64,000 bases of DNA from Chryseobacterium sp. H1D6B. GTDB taxonomy: Bacteria > Bacteroidota > Bacteroidia > Flavobacteriales > Weeksellaceae. The position numbers and the translations under genes were made by a program. The stretch covers positions 1,116,001 through 1,180,000 of the forward strand of contig NZ_JARXVJ010000001.1 in NCBI RefSeq assembly GCF_029892445.1. The letters are read 5' to 3'. The notes under the pieces were generated by a model. The model was not told the DNA's origin. It was given only the letters and a program-made list of their open reading frames with translations, and searched no databases. This document shows, in pieces, positions 8,960 to 17,844 of this stretch (its first letter is position 1; every line of letters begins with the position of its first letter).

Positions 8960-10092
8960 TGAAAAAGGAAGTTTACATTACAGATTATAACTGCGTCACT
9001 CCTTTAGGAATGGACGTCTCCTCCAACTGGAATGCTCTCTTGCAGAACCAGTCTGGAGTTGCAGAACATAAAATCATTGAAAATCAGGACGCTTTTTATG
9101 CTTCTATGATCGACAATGAGAAATTAAACGAAGAATTCAATAAAAATTTTGACCGTCATCATTTTACCCGGTTAGAAAAAATGCTGCTGCTCTCTTTGAA
9201 GCCTTTAGCGGCAAAACATACCATAACTGAAAAAACAGCATTCATATTATCAACTACAAAAGGAAACATCAGCCTGCTGAAAAACCAGTCTGCTCTGCCT
9301 GAAGGAGCCTACCTTTCAAATCTGGCTCAAAAAATTGCAGCCTTTTTTAATTTTAAAACGAAACCGATTGTTGTTTCAAATGCCTGTGTTTCCGGAGTAA
9401 TGGCAGTTGCTGTTGCTAAAAACCTGATTCAGGCTGGAAAATATAACGATGCTTTCGTCATCGCCGGAGATGAAATTTCAGAATTCGTAATCTCAGGTTT
9501 CAATTCTTTTCAAGCTATTGGAAGCGGACCCTGCAGACCTTACGACAAAAACCGGGACGGAATCAATATCGGAGAAGCGGCTGCCACAGTATATATAACA
9601 TCATCCCCATCCGAAAACGAAAAATTTAGATTTAAAATAGCAGGAGATTCAGCTGTTAATGATGCCAATCATATTTCCGGGCCTTCAAGAACGGGAGACG
9701 GACTGTATGCAAGCATAAAAAATGCAATGGCAGAAGCAGGAGTTTCGTCAGAACAGATCGATTTTATTTCTGCACACGGAACAGCCACTTTGTACAATGA
9801 TGAAATGGAAGCCGCTGCTTTTAACAGAATAAATCTGCAAAATGTTCCATTAAACAGCATGAAAGGCTTTTACGGCCATTGTTTAGGAGCTTCCGGCCTG
9901 CTGGAAAGTATAATTTCTATGGAAAGTGCGCTTCACAGCACATTAATTCCTTCTAAAAATTTTGAGGAAATGGGAACTTCCCAGCCTTTAAATATTATTA
10001 AAGAACAGCAGCAGAAAGAAATCAAATATATTCTGAAGACCGCTTCAGGTTTTGGAGGATGCAACGCTGCGGTTGTTTTGGAAAAATGCTAA
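8956..10092 (+). CDS. beta-ketoacyl-ACP synthase (KAS I/II type)
   Basis: A 378-residue ketosynthase, slightly short for the family (~410). The nucleophile is Cys144 (SNACVSGV) and the His pair is His274 ([10 protein letters not shown]) and His308 ([10 protein letters not shown]), so it should be active in decarboxylative condensation. Start ATGATG overlaps the thioesterase gene by four bases; a truncated ketosynthase-like protein follows. Aryl polyene systems use several ketosynthases: one pair elongates and another may serve the starter or first extension. Which step this one does cannot be read from the sequence. Confidence 0.88.
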   Translation: MMKKEVYITDYNCVTPLGMDVSSNWNALLQNQSGVAEHKIIENQDAFYASMIDNEKLNEEFNKNFDRHHFTRLEKMLLLSLKPLAAKHTITEKTAFILSTTKGNISLLKNQSALPEGAYLSNLAQKIAAFFNFKTKPIVVSNACVSGVMAVAVAKNLIQAGKYNDAFVIAGDEISEFVISGFNSFQAIGSGPCRPYDKNRDGINIGEAAATVYITSSPSENEKFRFKIAGDSAVNDANHISGPSRTGDGLYASIKNAMAEAGVSSEQIDFISAHGTATLYNDEMEAAAFNRINLQNVPLNSMKGFYGHCLGASGLLESIISMESALHSTLIPSKNFEEMGTSQPLNIIKEQQQKEIKYILKTASGFGGCNAAVVLEKC

Positions 10093-10099
10093 ATTGAAT

Positions 10100-10642
10100 A
10101 TGATGAAAAAAACAGAGAGTTGCAGCATAGAAAATTCAAAAATAACAGTTAATGAAAAAGTTATTTTTGAAAGCCGGTCTGCAATATTTTCAGATTTTGC
10201 AAAGGAAGCTTATAAAAGTTTAGAACTGAATTATCCAAAGTTTCATAAAATGGATAATCTAAGCAAGCTGGCCTTCCTGTCAGCTGAAATGATCTTAAAA
10301 GATCAGGATAACAGCAGGACGGCTTTGGTTTTCGCCAACAATTCATCAAGTTTAGACACCGATTTCAAATATCAGGAAAGTATTAATTCTCAGGACGATT
10401 ACTTTCCGAGCCCTGCTGTATTTGTGTACACATTACCCAATATCTGCGTAGGTGAGATCAGTATCAAACATAAAATGCAGACTGAAAATGCTTTTTTTGT
10501 ACTGGCTGAATTCGATGAAGATTTTTTAAACACGTACTCACACCAATTATTAATATCTGGAAAAGCCGATAAAGTATTGTGCGGTTGGGTAGAATTATAC
10601 CAAGAAAATTATACAGCTTTTGTATATTTGCTAACCTTATAA
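10100..10642 (+). CDS. ketosynthase N-terminal-like protein, no active site
   Basis: A 180-residue protein resembling only the N-terminal half of a beta-ketoacyl synthase (ketoacyl-synt_2-like). The motif [13 protein letters not shown] and the block [14 protein letters not shown] mirror ketosynthase strands, but where the Cys motif should be the sequence reads [10 protein letters not shown], and the two His motifs are absent. I start it at ATG 10100; the frame is open back to 10052 inside the previous gene. It is a stable part of the gene order here rather than a random fragment (clean stop, close spacing), so it may be a structural partner of one of the ketosynthases. Confidence 0.65.
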   Translation: MMKKTESCSIENSKITVNEKVIFESRSAIFSDFAKEAYKSLELNYPKFHKMDNLSKLAFLSAEMILKDQDNSRTALVFANNSSSLDTDFKYQESINSQDDYFPSPAVFVYTLPNICVGEISIKHKMQTENAFFVLAEFDEDFLNTYSHQLLISGKADKVLCGWVELYQENYTAFVYLLTL

Positions 10643-10732
10643 AAATGTAACAATGTATCAATCTAACAGTTTATTAATCACTGCTCTGATTTTAGATCAT
10701 TAGACGGGTACATGAATCAATTAAATTATCTT

Positions 10733-10990
10733 ATGGAAAACTTAAAAACAGAATTAAAAAATAAAATTATCGATGTCCTAAACCTTGAAGATGTATCTGC
10801 AGAAGACATCAAAGATTCAGACGCTTTATTCGGAGGCGGATTAGGATTAGATTCTATTGACGCTTTAGAATTGATTGTTCTTCTAGATAAGGATTACGGA
10901 ATAAAATTATCTGATCCTAAAAAAGGAAAGGATATTTTTCAGTCTATCGAGGTTATGGCAAAGTTCATCGAAGAAAATAGAACAAAATAA
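10733..10990 (+). CDS. acyl carrier protein
   Basis: An 85-residue carrier protein. The phosphopantetheine Ser41 lies in GLGLDSIDALEL, in the usual four-helix ACP pattern. The start is uncertain: an in-frame ATG at 10712 would add seven residues (MNQLNYL); I prefer 10733 because the remaining protein begins like other ACPs (MENLKTELK). It sits directly before the ketosynthase/chain-length-factor pair and is the likely scaffold for polyene elongation. A second ACP gene lies at 22081-22335. Confidence 0.9.
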   Translation: MENLKTELKNKIIDVLNLEDVSAEDIKDSDALFGGGLGLDSIDALELIVLLDKDYGIKLSDPKKGKDIFQSIEVMAKFIEENRTK

Positions 10991-10993
10991 TTA

Positions 10994-12193
10994 ATGAGTC
11001 ATAAAATTGCCATAACAGGAATGGGCATCATTTCTTCTATTGGAAACAATGTGGAGGAAAATTTTAATTCATTACAATCAGGAAAACACGGTATTTCAGA
11101 GATAGAATTATTTGAAACGCGTCATGCCGGCAAAATCAAGACTGGTGAAATAAAACGATCTAATGAGGAACTTGTAAAAATGCTTCATCTTAGTGATGAC
11201 AACAATTTCACGAGAACTTCTCTTTTAGGAATGGTTGCCGCCAAAGAAGCTGTAGACAGCGCTGGAATTTCAAATATCAACGAATATAAAACAGGATTAA
11301 TTTCTTCTACCAGCGTTGGCGGAATGGATATCACTGAAAAATACTTCTACACTTACGAAGACTTCCCGGACAAACAAAAATATATTGACTCCCATGATGC
11401 AGGAAGTTCTTCGCTTGCCATTGCTGATGTCTTAGGATTAAAAGGAATGGTTTCTACCATCAGTACTGCCTGCTCATCTGCTGCCAATGCCATTATGATG
11501 GGAGCAAAACTTATCCAGAATAAAGTTTTGGACCGTGTGATCGTAGGCGGAACAGATTCTCTTTCAAAATTTACGCTGAATGGATTCAACACACTGATGA
11601 TCCTTACAGATTCTTATAATACTCCTTTCGACAATGACAGAAAGGGATTGAATCTGGGTGAAGCAGCGGCCTATCTAGTTCTTGAATCTGATGAGGTGGT
11701 AAAAAAAGAGAATAAAAAAGTGCTGGCTTACCTTTCCGGCTATGGAAATGCAAATGACGCCCACCATCAGACAGCTTCATCAGAGAACGGACAGGGTGCT
11801 TATTTAGCCATGCAGCAGGCTTTAAAAATTTCCGGAATTCCGAAAGAAGAAATTGACTATATCAATGTTCACGGAACAGCAACACCCAACAATGATCTAT
11901 CGGAAGGAATTGCGATGATCAGAACTTTTGGAGAAAACAACGTTCCTGAATTCAGCTCAACGAAAGCATTTACAGGCCACACTTTAGCAGCAGCAGCCGG
12001 AATCGAAGCAGTCTACTCTATTTTAGCCATACAGCATAATCTAATTTTTCCAAATCTGAATTTTAAAACTAAAATGGAAGAATTCGATTTAACACCTGTA
12101 ACCGCTTTAAAAGAGAAAAATATCCAGCATGTACTTTCTAATTCATTTGGATTTGGAGGAAATTGTTCAACCTTAATTTTCTCAAAATCATGA
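10994..12193 (+). CDS. beta-ketoacyl-ACP synthase II-like ketosynthase
   Basis: A 399-residue FabF-type ketosynthase with a full triad: Cys160 (ISTACSSAANA), His293 (NVHGTATPNND) and His329 (FTGHTLAAAAG). It lies three bases after the ACP gene, and its TGA overlaps the ATG of the next gene. That neighbour is a ketosynthase fold without catalytic residues, so this pair looks like the KS half of an ApeO/ApeC-type KS-chain-length-factor heterodimer, as described for aryl polyene type II systems. Expected to elongate the ACP-bound aryl chain with malonyl units. Confidence 0.9.
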   Translation: MSHKIAITGMGIISSIGNNVEENFNSLQSGKHGISEIELFETRHAGKIKTGEIKRSNEELVKMLHLSDDNNFTRTSLLGMVAAKEAVDSAGISNINEYKTGLISSTSVGGMDITEKYFYTYEDFPDKQKYIDSHDAGSSSLAIADVLGLKGMVSTISTACSSAANAIMMGAKLIQNKVLDRVIVGGTDSLSKFTLNGFNTLMILTDSYNTPFDNDRKGLNLGEAAAYLVLESDEVVKKENKKVLAYLSGYGNANDAHHQTASSENGQGAYLAMQQALKISGIPKEEIDYINVHGTATPNNDLSEGIAMIRTFGENNVPEFSSTKAFTGHTLAAAAGIEAVYSILAIQHNLIFPNLNFKTKMEEFDLTPVTALKEKNIQHVLSNSFGFGGNCSTLIFSKS

Positions 12194-13251
12194 GTGCAGT
12201 TTATATCAACAGTGCCTCCTGTATTTCCGTTCAGGACACTTTAAATGAAACCTTTTTACAGCATCTTACTCCAAAAAGCTCTTCTCTGATCATAAAAGCG
12301 GTTGAGCCTAATTATAAAGAATTCATTCCGCCCGCAATGATCAGAAGGATGTCTAAAACGGTTAAAATGAGTTCCGTTGCCTCCCAAAATGCTTTAAAAG
12401 AAGCCGGCATTGAAAAGCCGGATGCTATTATCGCAGGAACTGGAATGGGCTGTTCACAGGATTCTGAGAAATTTCTAAAAAATGTAATTGAAAATAATGA
12501 AGAGTTCCTCACTCCTACTTATTTTATTCAGTCCACTCATAATACAGTTGCCGGCCAGATCGCTTTAGGACTTCAGTGCCACGGCTATAATTTTACGTAT
12601 GTGAATACTTCATCTGCATTAGAATTTTCAATGCTTGATGCAAAACTCCAGATCATTAATAATGAAGCGGAGAATGTGTTAGTGGGTTCTACAGATGAGC
12701 AGACTGACCGGACAATGGACCTTTATAAACTGAAAAACATTATTAAAAAATCAGAGGATATTCCTTTTGCTATTTTACATTCAGAAACGAATGGCGTTAT
12801 CTGGGGAGAAGGTTCGAGCTTTTTTGTTTTAGGAAAAGATAAAACCGAAAATTCATACGCTCAACTTAAAGATATTCAGATGAGCAACCGGCTAGAGCAG
12901 GATGAGGTTCAGAAATTCATAAAAGACTTTTTAGATAAAAATAATCTTACGGAAAAGGATATTGATGCTGTTATTTTAGGCTACAGCGGAGATGCTGCTT
13001 CAGATGTTTATTACACATCCGCAACAGATCTATTTTCAGATGCCGCTTTATTGTACTACAAACATTTGAGCGGTGAATTCAATACAGCCAGCGGTTTTTC
13101 AATGTTTACGGCCTGCCATATTCTTAAACATCAGCAGATTCCTGAAATAATGATGATCAATGCAGCAAAAAAAGAAAGTATTAAAAATGTTCTTTTGTAT
13201 AATCATCTGTTAGGAAATGACCACAGCCTCGTATTATTGGAAAAAGCTTAA
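12190..13251 (+). CDS. chain-length-factor-like ketosynthase homologue
   Basis: A 353-residue thiolase-fold protein that I start at ATG 12190, overlapping the preceding stop (ATGA). The catalytic Cys is replaced by Ser (VNTSSALEF, near residue 142), the HGTA motif is lost (LGYSGDAASD), and the GH motif reads SGFSMF. It cannot act as an ordinary ketosynthase and fits the chain-length-factor subunit that pairs with the active ketosynthase upstream and shapes the cavity. It ends this run; a 208-base gap follows. Confidence 0.75.
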   Translation: MSAVYINSASCISVQDTLNETFLQHLTPKSSSLIIKAVEPNYKEFIPPAMIRRMSKTVKMSSVASQNALKEAGIEKPDAIIAGTGMGCSQDSEKFLKNVIENNEEFLTPTYFIQSTHNTVAGQIALGLQCHGYNFTYVNTSSALEFSMLDAKLQIINNEAENVLVGSTDEQTDRTMDLYKLKNIIKKSEDIPFAILHSETNGVIWGEGSSFFVLGKDKTENSYAQLKDIQMSNRLEQDEVQKFIKDFLDKNNLTEKDIDAVILGYSGDAASDVYYTSATDLFSDAALLYYKHLSGEFNTASGFSMFTACHILKHQQIPEIMMINAAKKESIKNVLLYNHLLGNDHSLVLLEKA

Positions 13252-13459
13252 ACAGTGCGGCTGTCATTCTGATAAGGAAGAATCTCTTAATACTCTTAAC
13301 AGCTTAGCCCAACCCTTAATGGTTAATTTTAAAACATTAAGAAACTGTTTAAGCAATTAAGATCATTAAGTTTAGATTCTAAGCTGTACTCAGTTTCGCT
13401 CTGAATGATAAAATAGTGTTACATTTATTAGAAACAACAAAACTCAAAATACTAAAAAT
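13252..13459. other. intergenic stretch with scattered ATTAAG words
   Basis: No ORF or RNA gene. Between about 13300 and 13380 there are several ATTAAG/TTAAG words and an opposing CTTAAT, at irregular 7-13 base spacing. A similar stretch occurs at about 21070-21115. Possibly a worn dispersed repeat; no function visible. Confidence 0.35.
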
Positions 13460-14215
13460 ATGAAACATTATCCGTTCATTATTTTTTATCTCTTCTGCAA
13501 TCTGTTTATTTACAGTTTCCACGGAACTTTTTGGGTTTATATTGCCTGCTTTCTAGGTTTTTCAGCTGTTGTAGTCTGGGGCTCCTTCGACATTCAGCTG
13601 GGATATTTTGTAAATAGTATTACCCACAAAAGAACGAAAATCAAAGAAACTGCACTTACTTTTGATGACGGCCCTACAGAATTCACCCCAAAATTTTTAG
13701 ACCTGCTTAAAGAACACCAGATCAAAGCAACGTTTTTCTGCATAGGAAAACAGATCGAGAAATATCCTGAAACCTTTCAAAGAATTGTTGCCGAAGGCCA
13801 CACGGTTGGAAACCACACATATTCTCATTCGAATACAACCGGATTTTTGTCAGCTTCAAAAATGAATGAAGAAATTGAGAAATGTGATGAGGTGATTTTA
13901 AAAACAGGAAATATAAAAACCAATCTATACAGGCCACCTTTCGGAGTGACGAATCCAAATATTGCCAAAGCCATAAAAAGAACGAATAAAACAAGCATCG
14001 GCTGGAATGTCCGTTCTTTAGATACGGTAACTGATGACGAAAAGAAAATTTACAAAAGAGTGACCACAGGAATAAAACCCGGAAGCATCATTCTTCTTCA
14101 TGACATTTCAGAAAAGACCTATCATGTTTTGGTAGATTTATTGCTATTTTTGGAGCAGAAAAAGTATTCTACTTTTACGATTGGCTCAATGATTAAATCA
14201 GAAAAAAATGATTAA
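13460..14215 (+). CDS. polysaccharide deacetylase family (NodB domain) protein
   Basis: A 251-residue protein with two N-terminal hydrophobic segments (residues ~5-45) and a NodB deacetylase domain. Motif 1 is TFDDGP (Asp69, Asp70), motif 2 is HTVGNHTYSH (metal His119 and His123), motif 3 is YRPPFG and the late motif is ILLHD. The domain should face the periplasm and remove an acyl group from a sugar or similar substrate. It overlaps the LolA-like gene by eight bases. Deacetylases recur in flexirubin clusters, but the substrate is not known to me. Confidence 0.85.
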   Translation: MKHYPFIIFYLFCNLFIYSFHGTFWVYIACFLGFSAVVVWGSFDIQLGYFVNSITHKRTKIKETALTFDDGPTEFTPKFLDLLKEHQIKATFFCIGKQIEKYPETFQRIVAEGHTVGNHTYSHSNTTGFLSASKMNEEIEKCDEVILKTGNIKTNLYRPPFGVTNPNIAKAIKRTNKTSIGWNVRSLDTVTDDEKKIYKRVTTGIKPGSIILLHDISEKTYHVLVDLLLFLEQKKYSTFTIGSMIKSEKND

Positions 14216-14834
14216 AAATATTGCTTTAGGAGTATTCTTATTAGTTTCTTCTCTATACGCGGCACAAAATACTGCAATGTCCGGGGCAGAAGCAAAAGCT
14301 TTTGTTACTAAAGTTTCTTCAGAAACCCAGCAGATCAAGACGTTGCAGAGTGATTTTACGCAGACTAAAAAAATGGATTTTCTAGATAAAAATATCGTTA
14401 CATACGGCAAGATGTCTTTAAAATCGCCTAATATGCTGAGCTGGAGATACACCAAGCCTTATCAGTACAGTATTGTTTTTAAGGAGAATAAGATCTTTAT
14501 TAATGATCAGGGGAAAAAATCTTCTGTAGATGCCAAAAGCAAAACTTTTGAAAAAATAAATAAACTGATCGTAGGAAGTTCAAACGGAAAGATGTTCAAT
14601 GATCCTGAATTTACAGTGGCTTACTTTAAAAACGGATCTCATAATATCGCGAAATTTACACCAAAATCTACACAGCTTTTGAAATACATCAAGCAGATCG
14701 AATTGTATTTCCCTAAAAACCAGTCTACTGTTTCACAGGTGAATATGCTTGAAGCATCCGGAGACACCACGAATATCCTTTTTAAAAACACCCAGATCAA
14801 TGCGCCGATTCCTGCTTCAGAGTTTTCTTTATAG
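14208..14834 (+). CDS. LolA-like outer-membrane lipoprotein carrier protein
   Basis: A 208-residue periplasmic protein. After a signal peptide (ending near LYAA) it has the LolA pattern: LQSDFTQTKKM near residues 46-56, then beta strands with KSPNMLSWRYTKPY. LolA carries hydrophobic cargo across the periplasm, and a LolA-like protein is a standard part of aryl polyene clusters. The next gene, a lipoprotein, starts 35 bases inside this one, so the two are coupled and may pass a lipidic cargo (perhaps the pigment) to the outer membrane. The housekeeping lolA is probably elsewhere in the genome. Confidence 0.85.
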   Translation: MIKNIALGVFLLVSSLYAAQNTAMSGAEAKAFVTKVSSETQQIKTLQSDFTQTKKMDFLDKNIVTYGKMSLKSPNMLSWRYTKPYQYSIVFKENKIFINDQGKKSSVDAKSKTFEKINKLIVGSSNGKMFNDPEFTVAYFKNGSHNIAKFTPKSTQLLKYIKQIELYFPKNQSTVSQVNMLEASGDTTNILFKNTQINAPIPASEFSL

Positions 14835-15435
14835 CAGTCTGCTGCTGCTTTTCATTTCCTGTAAAACCTACCAGCTTACGGATGCAAAACCTTTTATAAG
14901 TTCTGAGAAAACAGTTGAAAACCTCTATTTCTCTTCCAAAGAAGATTATGTGTATAAATGCCAGATCGATATTTATAAAAATCATTTAAGCGGTATTCTG
15001 GTTATAAAAAAACTGAATGAAACGACACACCGCGTCGCATTAACTTCCGACTTTGGAAATAAACTGATCGATTTTGAAATTTCGGATAACGATTTCAAAG
15101 TAAATTATGTGATCCCTGATCTGGATAAGAAAATTGTAAAAAACTTTTTAAGAAATGATTTCCAGCAGCTTTTAAAAAGAAAGTATGCTGTAAATGAAAG
15201 TTTTGAAAATAATACCTCTAAGATTTATCTTTCAAAAATAGACCATAAAAAATACTATTTGTTTTTCAATAAAGAAAATGATTTACTGGATCAGATCATT
15301 TACACGAAAAATAATAAGGAAAAAATCGATTTTACTTTTGATGCAAAAAAACATATCTTCGCGGACAGCATCAATCTTTTACATAAAGACTTTAAAATCA
15401 ACATTAAATTACTTCAAATAACCGAAACTGAATAA
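14800..15435 (+). CDS. lipoprotein, possibly LolB/DUF3261-like
   Basis: A 211-residue protein starting inside the end of the LolA-like gene (35-base overlap). The N-terminus is a lipoprotein signal with the lipobox LLFISC, so it should be membrane anchored. The body is beta-rich (SGILVIKKLNETTHRVALTSD), which recalls LolB or the DUF3261 lipoprotein found next to LolA in proteobacterial aryl polyene clusters. That relation comes from context and pattern, not a firm match. It probably receives cargo from the LolA-like partner. Confidence 0.65.
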   Translation: MRRFLLQSFLYSSLLLLFISCKTYQLTDAKPFISSEKTVENLYFSSKEDYVYKCQIDIYKNHLSGILVIKKLNETTHRVALTSDFGNKLIDFEISDNDFKVNYVIPDLDKKIVKNFLRNDFQQLLKRKYAVNESFENNTSKIYLSKIDHKKYYLFFNKENDLLDQIIYTKNNKEKIDFTFDAKKHIFADSINLLHKDFKINIKLLQITETE

Positions 15436-15437
15436 AA

Positions 15438-15809
15438 ATGCAGACTATTCTTACAGACTTTTATACATTACAGTCATACGAAAAAGGAGAAAATGGAAGT
15501 TTTACGGCCAATATTACTTTAAATAAAGATCATGAAATATTTAAAGGACATTTTCCAGGAAATCCCGTTACACCCGGAGTCTGTATGATGCAGATCGTAA
15601 AAGAGCTTACTGAAGAATTTACAGGCTCCTCTTTATTCTTAAAATCGGCTTCTAATGTTAAATTTATGGCAATTATCAATCCTTTTGAAACGCCTGATTT
15701 AACGCTACAGCTGGACATTACTGACAGTGGGGATGAAATTAAAGTAAAAAACACGACTTCTTTTGGCGGAACAATTGCTTTAAAAATGTCAGTTAACTAT
15801 AAAAAATAG
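15438..15809 (+). CDS. hotdog-fold ApeI-like dehydratase subunit
   Basis: A 123-residue hotdog protein with the FabZ/FabA His motif KGHFPGNPVTPG (His38). Fourteen residues on, where FabZ has the catalytic Glu, it has Gln52 (VCMMQIVKEL). It therefore has the base but not the acid, the reverse of the two proteins at 933-1814. ApeI-type dehydratases of aryl polyene clusters share the HFPGxPxxPG motif. It most likely pairs with an ApeP-like subunit to form one complete active site at the dimer interface. Confidence 0.78.
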   Translation: MQTILTDFYTLQSYEKGENGSFTANITLNKDHEIFKGHFPGNPVTPGVCMMQIVKELTEEFTGSSLFLKSASNVKFMAIINPFETPDLTLQLDITDSGDEIKVKNTTSFGGTIALKMSVNYKK

Positions 15810-15814
15810 ACCTC

Positions 15815-16300
15815 ATGAAACTGATCTTATCATTCGTAACAGCTTTTATGCTTTTCTTGCAGACTTCGGATTTAGAGGCTTTGAGAAACAGCTATGCTAA
15901 AGCGAATCAGTCTAACGAAAACACCAAGAGCTTTATTGACCTGGCAGAAAAGAAATCATCTTCAGATCCTGTAATTTCTGCCTACAAAGCAGCCGCTCAG
16001 ATCATGGAAGCGAAAATCACTACTGAAAAAGGCAAGAGAAAATCATTTGTAAAAACAGGCGCAACAAGTCTGGAAAGCATCATAAAAAGCAATCCGAACA
16101 ATATCGAATTAAGAGTGATCCGGTTAAGCGTTCAGGAGAATATCCCCAAAATTGTAGGATATCATTCAAGTTTAAAAGATGATAAAACTTTTATTCTGAA
16201 TAACTACAGTAAACAGAATGCCGGTCTAAAAAACTATATCAAAAGATTTGCCCTGCAGTCTAAAACCATTACCGCTGCAGAAAGAGCAACACTAAAATAA
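15815..16300 (+). CDS. hypothetical exported protein of the pigment cluster
   Basis: A 161-residue protein of a family I cannot name. The N-terminus (MKLILSFVTAFMLFLQ) is a signal peptide or anchor; the rest is helical and Lys/Ser-rich, with a repeat-like SIIKSNPNNIELRVIRLSVQ that recalls a TPR-type helix pair. It is five bases after the ApeI-like gene and five before the glycosyltransferase gene, so it belongs to the operon. Probably periplasmic. Confidence 0.6.
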   Translation: MKLILSFVTAFMLFLQTSDLEALRNSYAKANQSNENTKSFIDLAEKKSSSDPVISAYKAAAQIMEAKITTEKGKRKSFVKTGATSLESIIKSNPNNIELRVIRLSVQENIPKIVGYHSSLKDDKTFILNNYSKQNAGLKNYIKRFALQSKTITAAERATLK

Positions 16301-16304
16301 AACA

Positions 16305-17477
16305 ATGACCCTTCCTGAAGTACAGAATGCAATTTTAGACAGAAAAATCTGCATTTTAATACCTACTTACAATAATGGAAAAACCCTGAAAAGGGTAATT
16401 GACGGTGTTCTGGACTACACTCAGAATATTATTGTCATCAATGACGGCTCTACAGATTCTACAGCACAAATATTAGCCGGCTATCCTCAAATCACCACAA
16501 TTTCCTTACCCGAAAATAAAGGAAAAGGAAACGGCCTTAAAACAGGCTTTAGAAAAGCGAAGGAATTGGGATACAATTATGCGGTAACTATTGATTCAGA
16601 CGGACAGCATTATCCTGATGATATTCCAGTATTTGTGCAAGCCCTGCTTGCTGAAAAAGAAGATGTCTTACTTATCGGAAACCGAAATATGTCGCAGGAC
16701 GGAATTCCTAAAAAAAGCAGTTTTGGAAACCGTTTTTCTAATTTTTGGTTTTGGTTTGAAACCGGGATCAAATTGGAAGATACACAATCCGGCTACCGTT
16801 TATATCCTTTACACAAAATTCCAAAAAAATATTATACTCCAAAATTTGAATTTGAAATAGAGATCATCGTAAGGACTGCATGGAGGCATATTCCTGTAAA
16901 AAATGTCCCGGTGAAGGTTTTATATGATCCGGCAGAAAGAGTCTCTCATTTCCGCCCTTTTAAAGATTTTACAAGGATCAGCATTCTGAATACAATTCTG
17001 GTTTTCATTACCCTCTTTTATATCATTCCTAGGAACTTCATCAATGATTTCAGAAAGAAAAGTTTTAAAAGGTTCTTAAAAGAAGACGTCTTGGAAAGTG
17101 ACGGAAGCAACCGTACCAAAGCATTTTCAATTGCACTGGGTGTCTTTATCGGACTGTCTCCTTTCTGGGGATTCCATACCTTACTCGTGATTTCTCTGGC
17201 TGTTTTATTTAAACTGAATAAGGTTCTGGCTTTTGTAGCATCCAATGTCAGTCTTCCCCCGTTTATCCCTTTTCTTATTGCGGGTTCTTTGTTTTTAGGA
17301 GCTCCTTTTGTACACGGCGAAAGTAACATTTTAAACCAGGAATTGAATTTTGATCTGGTGAAAAATAATCTGCTGCAGTATGTTATTGGAAGCTTAATTA
17401 TGGCAACCACAATGTCTGCCGCATCAGGAATAGGAGTTTATCTTTTTTTGAATAAACTGAATCCGGACAGCAAATAG
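16305..17477 (+). CDS. glycosyltransferase family 2 fused to DUF2062
   Basis: A 390-residue two-domain protein. Residues ~14-240 are a GT2 glycosyltransferase of the dolichol-phosphate-mannose synthase type: IPTYNNGKTLKRVIDG, VINDGSTD and the metal motif DSD (97-99). Residues ~265-385 are a DUF2062 membrane domain (GVFIGLSPFWGFHTLLVIS and further hydrophobic helices). It is the last gene of this rightward operon and meets a leftward gene end to end. It may transfer a sugar or work on a lipid carrier linked to pigment anchoring; flexirubins are not usually described as glycosylated. Confidence 0.85.
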   Translation: MTLPEVQNAILDRKICILIPTYNNGKTLKRVIDGVLDYTQNIIVINDGSTDSTAQILAGYPQITTISLPENKGKGNGLKTGFRKAKELGYNYAVTIDSDGQHYPDDIPVFVQALLAEKEDVLLIGNRNMSQDGIPKKSSFGNRFSNFWFWFETGIKLEDTQSGYRLYPLHKIPKKYYTPKFEFEIEIIVRTAWRHIPVKNVPVKVLYDPAERVSHFRPFKDFTRISILNTILVFITLFYIIPRNFINDFRKKSFKRFLKEDVLESDGSNRTKAFSIALGVFIGLSPFWGFHTLLVISLAVLFKLNKVLAFVASNVSLPPFIPFLIAGSLFLGAPFVHGESNILNQELNFDLVKNNLLQYVIGSLIMATTMSAASGIGVYLFLNKLNPDSK

Positions 17478-17843
17478 TTATTTATAAACAACATCCGAAA
17501 ACAACAGGCAGGAAGTACATATCGTAAGGCCTATGGAAACGACTACCAAAACCAGCTGTACCATATAATACGTTTTACTCCTGTCTTCTTCTTTTATTTC
17601 AAACGTATAGTTTATTTTATCCGGTCTGCTGATAATCCTCCATGCAAATAAAAGGATTACTAAGTTCAGTAAAACAGGCAGGAAGAGAAATAATTTGCTC
17701 CCGGTACCTCCTGTATTTTTTCCATAGCCGTGAATAGGAATGATCTCTGGTATTGAGCTGTATTTTCCCAGCAGATAGATCGTATATCCTATGATGATCA
17801 CAAAAGGGATACAGAACAATACTTTTATATTTTTTGGAACCAT
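17478..17843 (-). CDS. small membrane protein, DUF1648-like
   Basis: A 121-residue protein with three membrane helices (residues ~7-25, ~48-66, ~92-112). The segment SSIPEIIPIHGYGKN resembles the DUF1648/SdpI N-terminal motif in which a Pro-rich turn follows the first helix. Function unknown. Its stop abuts the stop of the GT2 gene on the other strand and it starts one base after the C45 gene ends, so it is the last gene of the leftward arm. Confidence 0.6.
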   Translation of the reverse strand: MVPKNIKVLFCIPFVIIIGYTIYLLGKYSSIPEIIPIHGYGKNTGGTGSKLFLFLPVLLNLVILLFAWRIISRPDKINYTFEIKEEDRSKTYYMVQLVLVVVSIGLTICTSCLLFSDVVYK

Positions 17844-17844
17844 T

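Noticed and set aside
17018..17410. 130-residue antisense frame inside the GT2-DUF2062 gene
   Set aside because: It covers the hydrophobic DUF2062 part on the other strand; the true gene is clear from its motifs.
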